NCBI GenBank assembly: GCA_051453625.1
Contig: JBOZIK010000001.1
Location: 96,533,055 to 96,565,337, forward strand
Reading direction: 5' to 3'
DNA length: 32,283 nucleotides
DNA from: Welwitschia mirabilis
Taxonomy: Eukaryota; Gnetophyta; Gnetopsida; Welwitschiales
The notes beneath the pieces were generated by a model that was not told the origin of the DNA, made no database searches, and worked only from the letters and a program-made list of their open reading frames with translations. Of this stretch, positions 1-8,439 are shown piece after piece (positions within the stretch are counted from its first letter, which is position 1; the number at the start of each line of letters is the position of its first letter). Made by a program: the position numbers and the translations under genes.

Positions 1-300
1 ATCCCCCGTGTTTCTAATATTGTAAAAGAAGGTTATGTTATAACTCTTTGGCATATTTAAATAAAAGAAAAAGGGGAGGAAGTTTCTAGATTGTTTTAGA
101 TTAAACCCTAAACCTATTTAAAGGTTGCTTGGGGATTTGTTTTGTATGGTGATTCTTTTGCCCCTTGAATAAGATTAAAAAGCTCTGCCTGCTTCCCATA
201 GTTTTTCCCGAAAGGATTTTTCACGTAAATCTGTGTGTGTTGTTCTTGTGCTCACTGTTTCGTTTTCTTTAGTATTGATTTACAGTAAAGATTTGTAACA
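1..300 (+). mobile_element. copia-type LTR-like sequence (5' side, partial)
   Basis: The segment has the usual order of a plant copia LTR: a TATA-like stretch (ctatttaaag, about 112-121), then a C/T-rich stretch and the characteristic tttttcacgtaaatc block near 212-226, then a T-rich tail ending ttgtaaca at 300. The same tail, ttgtaacaagt, recurs in reverse in the LTR-like region at 6290-6660, which supports an LTR end here. No primer-binding site follows; the sequence runs almost directly into reverse transcriptase, so most of the internal region is deleted or this is a separate LTR. The true left end lies outside the window. Confidence 0.5.
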
Positions 301-330
301 AGTCCAACCATTGTGTTTACTCCTCTGGAA

Positions 331-1110
331 GTGTTACAAGTAAATTTGTCATTCTACTATTGTATGTAGATGACATGTTGGTTNNNNNNNNNNNNNNNNN
401 NNNNNNNNNNNNNNNNNNNNNNNNNNNNNNNNNNNNNNNNNNNNNNNNNNNNNNNNNNNNNNNNNNNNNNNNNNNNNNNNNNNNNNNNNNNNNNNNNNNN
501 NNNNNNNNNNNNNNNNNNNNNNNNNNNNNNNNNNNNNNNNNNNNNNNNNNNNNNNNNNNNNNNNNNNNNNNNNNNNNNNNNNNNNNNNNNNNNNNNNNNN
601 NNNNNNNNNNNNNNNNNNNNNNNNNNNNNNNNNNNNNNNNNNNNNNNNNNNNNNNNNNNNNNNNNNNNNNNNNNNNNNNNNNNNNNNNNNNNNNNNTGTA
701 TGTAATTATATGTACTCGTCCTAGTATTGCTTATACTATAGGAGTGGTCAACAAATTTATGAGAAATTATGCTTGGAATCATTGGCTTGTTGTTAAGTGG
801 ATTCTTAGGTATTTGAAAGCAATTATCCATTCAAGGATTTGTGGATGCAAATTTTACAACAGACTCAGATAGTTACACAGGCTTCTTGCTTCCTTTGGTT
901 TAAAACAAGGCAAATATTATGTGTTTTGTGACAGTCAAAGTGCAACATCTTGCTAAGAATTTAACCTTTCATGCTAGGACAAAACACATTGATATCAGAT
1001 TTCATTTTGTAAGAGAAATTGTTGAACATGGGTTAGTAAACATTCAAAAGATTCATACGAAGTTTAATGTAGTTGATTCTCTTACAAAAGGGGAGAATCG
1101 TTGGGGTTGA
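331..1110 (+). pseudogene. copia pol remnant (RT end and RNase H), frameshifted, gapped
   Basis: The right half of a copia polyprotein. The reverse transcriptase catalytic motif YVDD is at 363-374, just before a 313-base gap. After the gap the end of the RT domain is clear (TRPSIAY near 709-732, then WILRYLK near 799-819). The reading frame then breaks: the next family block (GFVDANF) is in another frame and meets a stop near 900, and the RNase H end (AKNLTFHARTKHIDIRFHF, about 952-1008) is in a third position, ending at TGA 1108-1110. Gag, protease and integrase are absent. It cannot be translated as one protein and is a dead copy. The family assignment is firm; divergence cannot be judged across the gap. 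Confidence 0.88.
384..696. other. assembly gap (313 N)
   Basis: Unknown bases inside the copia reverse transcriptase. The gap length is a multiple of three plus one and probably an estimate, so frame continuity across it means nothing. Confidence 0.99.
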
Positions 1111-1189
1111 AGTCAAATCTTCTTTTGTATCTTTTATTTTTCCCTTGTTGTAGCACTTTATTTGTAAAGTGTATTTCTCTTCTTATATT

Positions 1190-1434
1190 ATTAAAAGGAG
1201 AGGGGATTGTTTTATGAAGTCAATGTAAAATTAGGTTTTAACCTAAAGTGGGCCTATTTAAAGGGAAGGATTTTAAGGGGAGGATCATTTTGAACACTCT
1301 AGCTATCGAGGACGGCTTGTGTCCTTGCATTTTTTGAAATCTTAAGAGAGCTTTGCATTGCTTATGTGTTTTTTCCCCACGTTGGGCTTTCCATGTAAAT
1401 TCCTGTTTGCTGTTTGATTTCTGTTTTTGATATT
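1190..1434 (+). mobile_element. copia 3' LTR start, cut by a gap
   Basis: A purine run (aaaaggagagggga, 1193-1206) looks like the polypurine tract downstream of pol. The LTR would begin with TGTTTTATG at 1208. Inside it are a TATA-like ctatttaaag near 1254 and the copia landmark ccacgttgggctttccatgtaaat (about 1377-1400; two adjoining short blocks). The right end is lost in the gap at 1435-1534 and in the hAT-like sequence that follows it. Confidence 0.6.
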
Positions 1435-1534
1435 NNNNNNNNNNNNNNNNNNNNNNNNNNNNNNNNNNNNNNNNNNNNNNNNNNNNNNNNNNNNNNNNNN
1501 NNNNNNNNNNNNNNNNNNNNNNNNNNNNNNNNNN
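1435..1534. other. assembly gap (100 N)
   Basis: A fixed-size gap between the copia LTR and the hAT-like terminus. Unlike the other four 100-N gaps, its flanks do not visibly repeat each other. Confidence 0.99.
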
Positions 1535-1688
1535 GCCGAGACTCGCCGGACTCACCTGACTCACCGAGACTCACGAGTTTTCGAGGTTGGCTCGCACTCG
1601 GCGAGTCACACCTCACCTGACTCGCGAGTGCTGAAAAACTCGCGACTCGGCGAGTACTCGCCGAGACTCGGCGAGTTTTGCAACACTG
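1535..1688. mobile_element. hAT-like transposon terminus with palindromic CpG-rich subterminal repeats
   Basis: About 150 bases built from variants of ACTCGGCGAGT and ACTCGCCGAGT in both directions, ending in gcgagttttgcaacactg. Read from the right on the minus strand, the end begins CAGTGTTGCAAAACTCGC, the form of a hAT terminal inverted repeat (CA-G-tGTTGCAAA), and the short repeats behind it fit hAT subterminal transposase-binding repeats. The 8 bases outside (ttttaaat, 1689-1696) would be the target duplication, but the other end is hidden by the gap at 1435-1534. Calling it hAT rests on the terminus form and on BED-finger coding sequence elsewhere in the window, not on an intact transposase. 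Confidence 0.55.
1646..1665. repeat. 20-bp perfect palindrome
   Basis: CTCGGCGAGTACTCGCCGAG reads identically on both strands. It is the strongest element of the hAT-like subterminal array; a second perfect palindrome, ACTCGCGAGT, lies at 1620-1629. Confidence 0.95.
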
Positions 1689-1696
1689 TTTTAAAT

Positions 1697-2279
1697 TTTG
1701 GGCTTAAACTCCTGCGAATTCTAGCCCTGGTCATGCTATTAAGAAACAAATCTCTTCCTTTTTGCCTAGGTTTTGGTGTGTGAAGGAATGAGGAAGACAA
1801 GGACAAGGATGTTTAGATTCTTTTGACCAATCTATTTTTATAGTTATCTAAGTTAATATTCCTTCCCATGAGTCCAACTCACTATAAAAAAGAATAAGCA
1901 AAAGCAATCATTGATGAAATATCAATTTAAATAGCTTAAAACATTTTATGCACATTTTCTTTAAGTTTTTCGTTCACATTCTAAAAACATTCAACAACCC
2001 AGAGGCATAGTTTGGTAACTTTTTGCATCGAAGGTGACTTTCTCTAATTAGGTCTCTGTGCAAGCTTGTATTTGATTTGTTTGTTATAAATGAATAAATG
2101 CTTGATTAAGTCTAATATGGTCTAAAACAACTATTGCTATTTGACATTGCTATTAGTATAATGATGTCATTTCAATCCTTGACATGATTAGTGAGTTTGC
2201 CTTCTATTTTTAGTCTCTTCTATAAACTAACCAAAAGTATTGAAAGACTAACTTCTTGTTGTTCATGTGGGAATAACAA
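1697..2279. other. no recognisable feature
   Basis: A+T-rich sequence without a supported gene or repeat boundary. It has many stops in all frames and no splice-bounded coding segment that I could identify. Confidence 0.5.
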
Positions 2280-3220
2280 CTATAGCAAGTTTCATGGTGA
2301 GTTGACGAGTACTTTCTAAGTTGCGAGTCTCTAAAGACTCCCGATTCAAATTCGAAGAGACTTGCCATGTCTGAACTGTCAGAAAAGTTGTGAGTCTCTA
2401 TGAAACTTGCGGGTCTATGCATGTCTCACTGAGTCTCGCCAAGTCTATGTGGGTCAGGGAGGGGACAAAAAGTTAATTAAAAAAAAAAAAAACACTTTTT
2501 TGATAGTTTGTGGGTTTGAACAAGTTTTTAGGGTATAAGAAAGCCTTTCTCCTCTTTTTTTCTAACACAGACTTCACTCAAATTTCACTCATTTGGATTT
2601 TGAGATGGGATTGTGGGAGTGTAGAATGGCCTGTGAACTCCAAAGTTTGGAGTTTAGATAGTTTACAAGGAATGCTGACTTTTGGGAAATCTACCATGGA
2701 GTCCAAACATAGACAGAATAGGGTAAAATTCTTAAAAAATAGAAATTTACATGTTAAGACTCTTGTCTATTATATTCGTTATGAAAGATATCCTCACTTG
2801 TAGATGAAATGAAACATGGATTGACACATCAGTACAACCTCCAATTATATCTATAAAAGATATTGCATGCAAAGTGAATAAACATTTCATCTCTCTCATT
2901 GAAAGAATGATTAATCAATCAAAGATGAATACTTTGGAGGGAAGAATTGATTTATAGGAGCTAAAACTGAATTCCTTGCTGTTATTCTGTCCATGATAGG
3001 TTTCCCAAAAGTAAGCATTCCTTGGAACTTAAAGTTTGTGAGCATTCCTTTAAAATGTCATGAAAATCCTTAAAATTGTATTTAAAATGCCAAAGAAAGA
3101 GACTCTTTAGTGACTCTTTGTGACTCCGAGTCTCTGCCGAGTCGGCTTCCGAGTCGAGCCAAAAGTCTTGACTTTTTCCCCTAGTCGAGTTGGGTGGTGA
3201 GTCTAAGCCTTGCAACAATG
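2280..3220. mobile_element. possible degenerate hAT-like element
   Basis: Both ends carry decayed versions of the repeats seen at 1535-1688: gagttgacgagtac, gcgagtctct and gagtctcgccaagtc at 2300-2445 on the left, and gactccgagtctctgccgagtcggcttccgagtcgag around 3120-3157 (in adjoining short blocks) on the right. The right edge ends ccttgcaacaatg (3208-3220), close to the terminus at 1681-1688, and the left edge tatagcaagtttc (2281) is a weak match to its inverse. The interior (about 2460-3100) has no transposase, so it would be a non-autonomous copy. The proposed 8-bp flanks (aataacaa, ggaaacca) do not match well, so the two ends may belong to different insertions. Confidence 0.35.
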
Positions 3221-3730
3221 GGAAACCATCGGATCTGTCCAACCATACATATTGTGTAGGTGTAGAGAGCAAAAACTATAGAAAACTATTTGAGTCAAGT
3301 GGGGATCTCTTGGATAACTTCTATTGGTTGAGTAGTTGTTTGGAAGGTTTAAGAGATCATTAACAAATATAACCTGTTTGAACATCTGTTTTTATAGATT
3401 TCAGATGTTTTGGTCTTCTGTGTTGCTATAAAATGAAAATCAACATGTTTGGTTCTGAAATGGAAAAATAGGTTTTAGGGGGGTAAAAGAGCAACAACAT
3501 TCACCTTTAGGACATCCCTCTACGGATTACTGTGTATGTGAATCTTGCTTTGATGTCATGCTTAGCATCTGTTTGATGCTTTGGATTAAGAATATTTCCT
3601 TGATTTTCAGTTTTGATCATGAATTTGATGATGGGAATTCTTTAATTTATGATATCCTCATTAACAAAGAGTTCATTAAAGGAAACCTAGGCTAGTTGCA
3701 ACTAGAGAAAAGTTAAGTGAGAAGTGATAG
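3221..3730. other. no recognisable feature
   Basis: Noncoding-looking sequence. A 28-codon open stretch after an ag at about 3610 matches nothing I know and was not called. Confidence 0.4.
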
Positions 3731-3960
3731 AGAAGATATGAGTGTAAGGGACACAAAGAAGAGAGACTCTAAAATTTATGTGGAAAGCAATTGTAGGGAA
3801 CACTAGCAAACATGGGATATCCGAGGTTATAACCTAAGGAAGAATGATTGGAAAAGTGAGACTCATAGCCCTCTCCATCAAAATGGTCAATGTTTGGCTG
3901 ACTATCATATCCTCCTACCATGCCTGTCTTATCCTTGATACCTGACGACAAGTCTCTCTC
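3730..3960 (-). mobile_element. reverse-oriented copia LTR-like fragment
   Basis: Read on the minus strand, the segment contains gtgttccctacaattgc followed by tttccacataaatttt (3773-3788 in plus coordinates). This has the same order and spacing as the copia LTR landmark at 1377-1400. The remainder is too diverged to set ends. Confidence 0.4.
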
Positions 3961-4227
3961 ATTAGTTCTTTACTTACTTCCTTATTAACATTGTTTCTTC
4001 AAAATATTCTTCTTGTTGTTATGATATTAAATTTTTAAAAACCAACATATAATTGAAGTTTCCTTTTAATTATCTTTCTTCCTTAAGGTTTTATTAGTGT
4101 TGTTTCAAAAATTGAAATCTTGGATGTTTTGAAGTTGCTTTTATTTCAAACCATAACTTTTCTTTTTCTTTTATATTTCAGCTGTTTAATTTCTGTCTTG
4201 AAATAGTTCTTGATTTATGCACTGTAG

Positions 4228-4339
4228 GTTGCAAGGCATCTGATTATGCTATGATAAACAAGATCCCAGTTCTTGTTTTTCCTAAGAGCAAATCAAGTCC
4301 AGAAGGGCTGACATTGGCAGATTTTATCCAGAAACTTAG
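4228..4339 (+). CDS. PUR3: GART exon (phosphoribosylglycinamide formyltransferase), isolated
   Basis: A 112-base segment bounded by a good acceptor (gcactgtag, 4219-4227) and donor (gtaata, from 4340), with one frame open throughout: 36 whole codons, entering in phase 1 and leaving in phase 2. The peptide includes KIPVLVFPKSKSSPEGLTLA, which matches the region of plant GART around the conserved (N/K)-IPV-(I/L)-VFPK block, just before the catalytic LLAGYLK segment. GART (EC 2.1.2.2) transfers the formyl group of 10-formyl-THF to GAR in plastid purine synthesis. I found neither the upstream GGGSNF exon nor the downstream LLAGYLK/NIHPSLLP exon in the window, so this is either one exon of a gene with very long introns or a stranded duplicate. 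It shows no stop and no frameshift. The family was recognised from memory of conserved blocks. Confidence 0.75.
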
Positions 4340-5040
4340 GTAATATTTTTTCTGAATTTTGAACTCATGTTAATTGCATAAAGAAGACTTCTTTTCTTCA
4401 ACTCTGGAATATGATGCAATGCTTGGTTTTCTATTTTTGACATGACAATCATTTACACTTTTAGGCATTACCAACATAGATAGGACAAATGCATTGATTA
4501 TGACAATGGTGACAAATTATTCACAAATGGAACCTGTGTTAACTGTCTTTAATTTTTTTGTTTAGTTCTCCAAAATGCAGTGCAAACTTTATGATTTGAT
4601 AATATAGACAATTACAGAAATTAGTGTATAGGATAAAGCATATAGGAAGGTATTTAATGTGTTAGCACAGCTGATTTTGTGTTAGTGGTGATGTTATTTT
4701 AGGAATTAGTGTGAAATCTTTACTAAAGGAATATGCTGGTAGTCTCAAACGGTTGTCTTAAAGAGACATGTTGCCATTTTGTCAGTGATACATTATCTCA
4801 AAATATCAGTATCAGTATTTTCAAAAAAAAAAACAGGAAAAATATGTTCTTAGCTTTATTTTGGTTTTCTTTAAAAGCTGAAACAACACCTGACACTTAT
4901 TATGAAGCTAAAATCATCATGAAAACATTGTATACATTTAATGAAGTGAAGGAATGAGAAGGTGCATTTGAAGATGTGTATTTTGTCATTCTTGTTACTG
5001 CTGATGTAAATGTTGACGATTAGTTTATGTGGGCAGCCCA
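4340..5040. other. intron-like or intergenic sequence, nothing recognised
   Basis: Follows the GART exon. It is A+T-rich, with no second exon, transposon end or RNA gene that I can support. Confidence 0.4.
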
Positions 5041-5317
5041 AAAAAGTCCTGTTGGAGAGACATGTCGGTACATCGGTGCAAAATGTCCGTGCAAAATGTC
5101 ATAAATGTCTTCTATTTAAAAACTGAGAGGATTTAAGATTTACAATATTATAAACAACAGAAGATAGAAAATTAAAAATAAGCGATTCAAAAAGCTTCTG
5201 AAGTACATAGACAATTAGAAAGCCAATTGTTGTGTAGAAACATTATGCATTGCATACAGTTTGTTGAATACCATTGAAAAAACATTTATGAATTTATTCA
5301 AAAAATTAGAATTTGTG

Positions 5318-5327
5318 NNNNNNNNNN
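5318..5327. other. assembly gap (10 N)
   Basis: A short gap beside the BED-finger fragment. Confidence 0.99.
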
Positions 5328-5337
5328 AGTCAATGCA

Positions 5338-5520
5338 CACTAGCAAATGTCATGCCCTAAAGTGCTTGCAATTTGATATTTTAATTGAGTAAATTCACCA
5401 AAAAGGCTTATGCCACAAAACTTGCAAATCAATTTTGTTACTCTTGTTTCGGCATCGCACCATTTTGAAACTTTATCTTTAGGTGAATCTATTTTCAAAG
5501 GAGGAGAACAAAATCTATAA
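5338..5520 (-). pseudogene. degenerate BED zinc finger of a hAT transposase
   Basis: On the minus strand the translation runs ...KVSKWCDAETRVTKLICKFC (about 5412-5471), then GISLFGEFTQLKYQIAS, then GHDIC and a stop near 5340. The arrangement W - CxxC - about 15 residues - K-Y-x-(I/L)-A - GHD - C is that of the DNA-binding BED finger at the N-terminus of hAT transposases. The zinc-binding His expected after LKY is Gln, and the reading frame stops directly after the finger, so no functional transposase is encoded here. The flanks contain short palindromes (gacatgtc at 5059-5066 and 5801-5808; ggcaacatgttgcc at 5781-5794) that may be relics of the element's termini, but I cannot pair them into inverted repeats. 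Confidence 0.5.
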
Positions 5521-5829
5521 CAAATAAACAAGAAGGTCAAAGAAAGGCAAAAGGTTGAAGGATGCCAAAAGAATCTCAGGAGACACATTGCTGTAAATGC
5601 CATGTTTTTGCCCTGTGCCTTGTCTTTCATTTCATGTTTTTCCCCTTTGCTAGCCAACTTTTTGAGTTTATGTCATGACAAATTGCTGACATAAATAGTT
5701 GGTGACATTTTACTAACATTTTCAAAATGTCTTTTCGAAAAATCACCTTGATAGTGACTTTTTGAGCAAAAGTATATAGGGCAACATGTTGCCCTTTTTT
5801 GATGACATGTCACCCTATTTAAACCATTG

Positions 5830-6290
5830 CTTTTTTACTAAGTACTCAACATACAAATGCTTATTAATGTGTAACATTAGAAGCTTAATATTCAAATAAG
5901 AACATGATTTATGATTGTTTGTTTGTTATTTAATATCATAGGCACTAAATGACAAAGTAGATAAAACAAGTTTGACACTTGAAAAAACTATTGGGTGATG
6001 AAAGTTAACAACAAAAATAACAATGTTGTTGACCTTTACTTTTCCTCAACATGAGATAAAGATAACTAGATAACCATACGGTTAGAATGAACAAAAGCAT
6101 ACACTATTTCAACACAAGATATGTCAGAATATAGATTTGAAAATAAGAAATTCATGTGCATGAGTAATAGAACATAAATATGTTGTAAATTATGATAACA
6201 AACCAATACAAAATACAAAGCATGTGATAAATCTATAATCTACCATGAAACATGCAAACATGTAAAAGTCCGCATTAGAATTGCCTCTCC
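5830..6290. other. no recognisable feature
   Basis: A+T-rich, stop-filled sequence between the BED fragment and the next LTR-like segment. Confidence 0.4.
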
Positions 6291-6660
6291 TAGTAGAAGC
6301 TTGCTCCTACTTGTTACAAGTTTATGCAGCAGAAGCACAAGAACAGCAGCAAAAAGAACACCAAAGATTTATGTGGAAACCCACAATCTGAGAACAGAAA
6401 CTATGGGACCAGTGTAGAGCTCTCTGATATTGACTTATTGGTCAAAACAGGGAAACCAAATCACAGAAGCCTTCCTCAATAGCTTGACCAGGGCATCAAA
6501 CACAGCAATTGCTATCAACAAAAGCCCTAGTCAAGAGTCCCTAGACTGGACTAGAATGCCTTCCACTACCCTAAACCATCCTTACATAATTTTCATTAGG
6601 ATTACAACCCTCATCTTGCATTGGCATTACAATAGATAACGGTCAAACATAGAACTAAGA
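6290..6660 (-). mobile_element. reverse-oriented copia LTR-like fragment
   Basis: The minus strand reads gtgggtttccacataaatct (6367-6386), then a T-rich tail, then aaacttgtaacaagt (6311-6325), the same order as the LTR at 1-300. Upstream in that reading lie tgcaagatgagggttgtaat and a track leading to the transcription start region, as in copia LTRs. No pol sequence adjoins it. It lies just downstream of the last visible exon of the HAD-like gene and could be sitting in an intron of it. Confidence 0.5.
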
Positions 6661-6664
6661 TTTG

Positions 6665-6776
6665 GCTTGACTATTTAACAATAAGCCTAAAACAATGGTG
6701 ATGATCAAAAGAAAGATATGGATTCACTATTTAACAATAAGTCTAAAAGAATGGCGATGATCAAAAAAAAAAAAAA
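6665..6776. repeat. 56-bp tandem duplication
   Basis: The block containing ctatttaacaataag...aatggtgatgatcaaaa begins near 6671 and recurs near 6727 with a few substitutions. The second copy ends in a run of about 17 A, so slippage or an inserted poly(A) is possible. Confidence 0.8.
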
Positions 6777-6916
6777 AAAGATTCAAAACAAAATCTGAAA
6801 TTTCTTGAAACTTAGATGTAAGACAAAGGAAGAATTTTGCCACACATAGACCACAATACAAAAGTAACTTGCAAACTACTTCAAGCAAATAGTTTTGAAT
6901 GATAAAAAGGATAAAC

Positions 6917-8161
6917 CTTGTCAAAAAAAACAGTGAGCATTCTTTCCTCATCTCCTCCTGCTTTCCTGCTCCAAAGCAAGAAGAGTAAATCAGGGTAAAA
7001 TGTACAATGACATGCATTCAGCATTTACATAAGCAACATTTAAATTGACAACAGTAGAGAAATCAAGAATGAACTATCCATACCTTTAATTCATTATTAT
7101 ACAAATATGACATAATCTAGTCTTTTGTTAATTATTAGGCACTCATACTAAGTAGGTTGTTGCAGAATCTCTGAAAAATGAAGGTTTTAAAGTTGTAACA
7201 ACTGATTGTCAAACCTGAGTAAATCCAAATAAACTGGCTCGCTCCAATTTGCACAGTCCAATCCTAGTTTTTGAAAAGCTGAATAAAGCAAGAAACAAAA
7301 TTCGCAATAAATATAGGAATCTCTTATTGTGTACATAGCATTCTTTTATAGTCCATGCATGCAATGCACCCTAAGGAAAAAGTGGGAAAAACACTGGAAG
7401 TCCCATCTTAATATGAAGTACGATAATCTTAAAGCAAAAAATGGAGATGGGCCTACCTACATTAAAAGATTGCCTATGCCCTGAACGGGTAATATCTGCA
7501 AGCACACTAAAACAGAAACAACATATCAAGTAAGGATTATAAAAAAAGAGGTGTTGTAAGACAACATACATGAATTTGTGACGCTTGATAACGTGTGCGG
7601 CAACAATGAAACACTTATAAGAATTTCTGACAGACAAAAAAGAATCACATGTTCAAATTCTCATTTATCACATACAAATACTGAATTGGATTCCTGGATT
7701 AGTAAATACCATAGGGCCAGACATAACAAACTATCAACACTATTTCCCGTGCCAATTCAAATGAACAGTAGATTGTGATATTTTTAAAAAGAAGAAAAAA
7801 TATCAGAATTAAGATGCAGATTGCAAGGTAAGAAGACAATATACCCTTCAACTTCCAGAAGAAGAGCTAAGTCTTTGGAAGTGGCAAGACTTGCCTCTGA
7901 CGGTGAAGATGAGCAGCCCAGTCGAAACGATGAAGGGAGAACAGAACGGTACTTTATATTCAAACATATATACATTGAGCAACGAAAGGGGCGCATTCTT
8001 ACTTGATGGTTGTCCACCTCTGGCTCCACTCCCAATGTCCTTGCGTTTATCTTTGCTTTCTTCGCATTACTTTTGATTTTCATCAGTGACCTTGAACCTG
8101 TGTAAATGCTCTGAATTCGGACACAACTGAGCGCCATCACCTCCTCCATTTCCAGAAGCAT
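6917..8161 (-). CDS. HAD/CbbY-like hydrolase family protein, 5' five exons
   Basis: Five exons join in frame on the minus strand: 8161-8003, 7894-7845, 7506-7457, 7278-7215 and 6965-6917 (372 bases, 124 codons). All four internal introns are GT-AG. The start is ATG 8161, with in-frame alternatives at 8149 and 8137. Residues 1-50 are basic and Ser-rich, like a plastid transit peptide. Next comes the HAD motif I region LALLLEVEGVLADITRSGHR, then SFNVAFQKLGLDCANWSEPV, then LLRKAGGDEERMLTVFFDK, which is the cap-domain start of the plant CbbY-like group (Arabidopsis At5g45170 type, from memory). Motif I normally reads DxDGxxxD; here it is ExEGVLAD, so the nucleophile Asp is Glu and phosphatase activity is doubtful. 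The remaining two thirds (GWP block, motifs II-IV) is not visible; the last exon ends in phase 0 at a gtttat donor. Either it lies beyond the window across a transposon-filled intron, or the gene is truncated. Confidence 0.85.
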
Positions 8162-8190
8162 AAGATATGGCCTGCACACTAACTCTGTGT

Positions 8191-8242
8191 GTTTATTCTT
8201 CAATTCTCTCTGTCCTGACGCGTTTATTCTTCAATTCTCTCT
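8191..8242. repeat. 21-bp direct repeat in the HAD-like gene leader
   Basis: gtttattcttcaattctctct occurs exactly at 8191-8211 and 8222-8242, a 31-base period, just upstream of the start codon. On the coding strand it is an A/G-rich AGAGAGAATTGAAG element, probably 5' UTR or core promoter. Confidence 0.9.
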
Positions 8243-8439
8243 ATGTATGTCACTCAACGATGGCACTCAACGCTTGTTTATTCCATTGCCATACAGAATG
8301 CAATGAGTGGAAAACTCAAGTCGATTTCAGAAAGGGGTCTGTTACGTGGAGAGGAGGAAAATCCAAACTGTAATTTATCTGCTTCAAAGCTAACCTTACA
8401 AAAATATTGGCTTAAAATTGTAATGCATGTAATTAAATA
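8243..8439 (-). promoter_or_regulatory. probable upstream/promoter region of the HAD-like gene
   Basis: It lies directly 5' of the gene and is less A+T-rich than what follows it. I see no convincing TATA box at a fixed distance, so the transcription start is undetermined. Confidence 0.3.

Noticed and set aside
100-120. Telomere-like aaaccctaaacc
   Set aside because: Only two imperfect units, located within LTR-like sequence; a similar isolated ccctaaa at 28480 shows that it occurs by chance.
2510-2803. 97-codon open frame on the plus strand
   Set aside because: No domain, biased composition, and no splice or codon evidence; it lies inside a possible hAT-like element.
3605-3690. Possible exon after an ag acceptor (28 open codons)
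   Set aside because: No donor at the end (it runs into a stop) and no recognised family.
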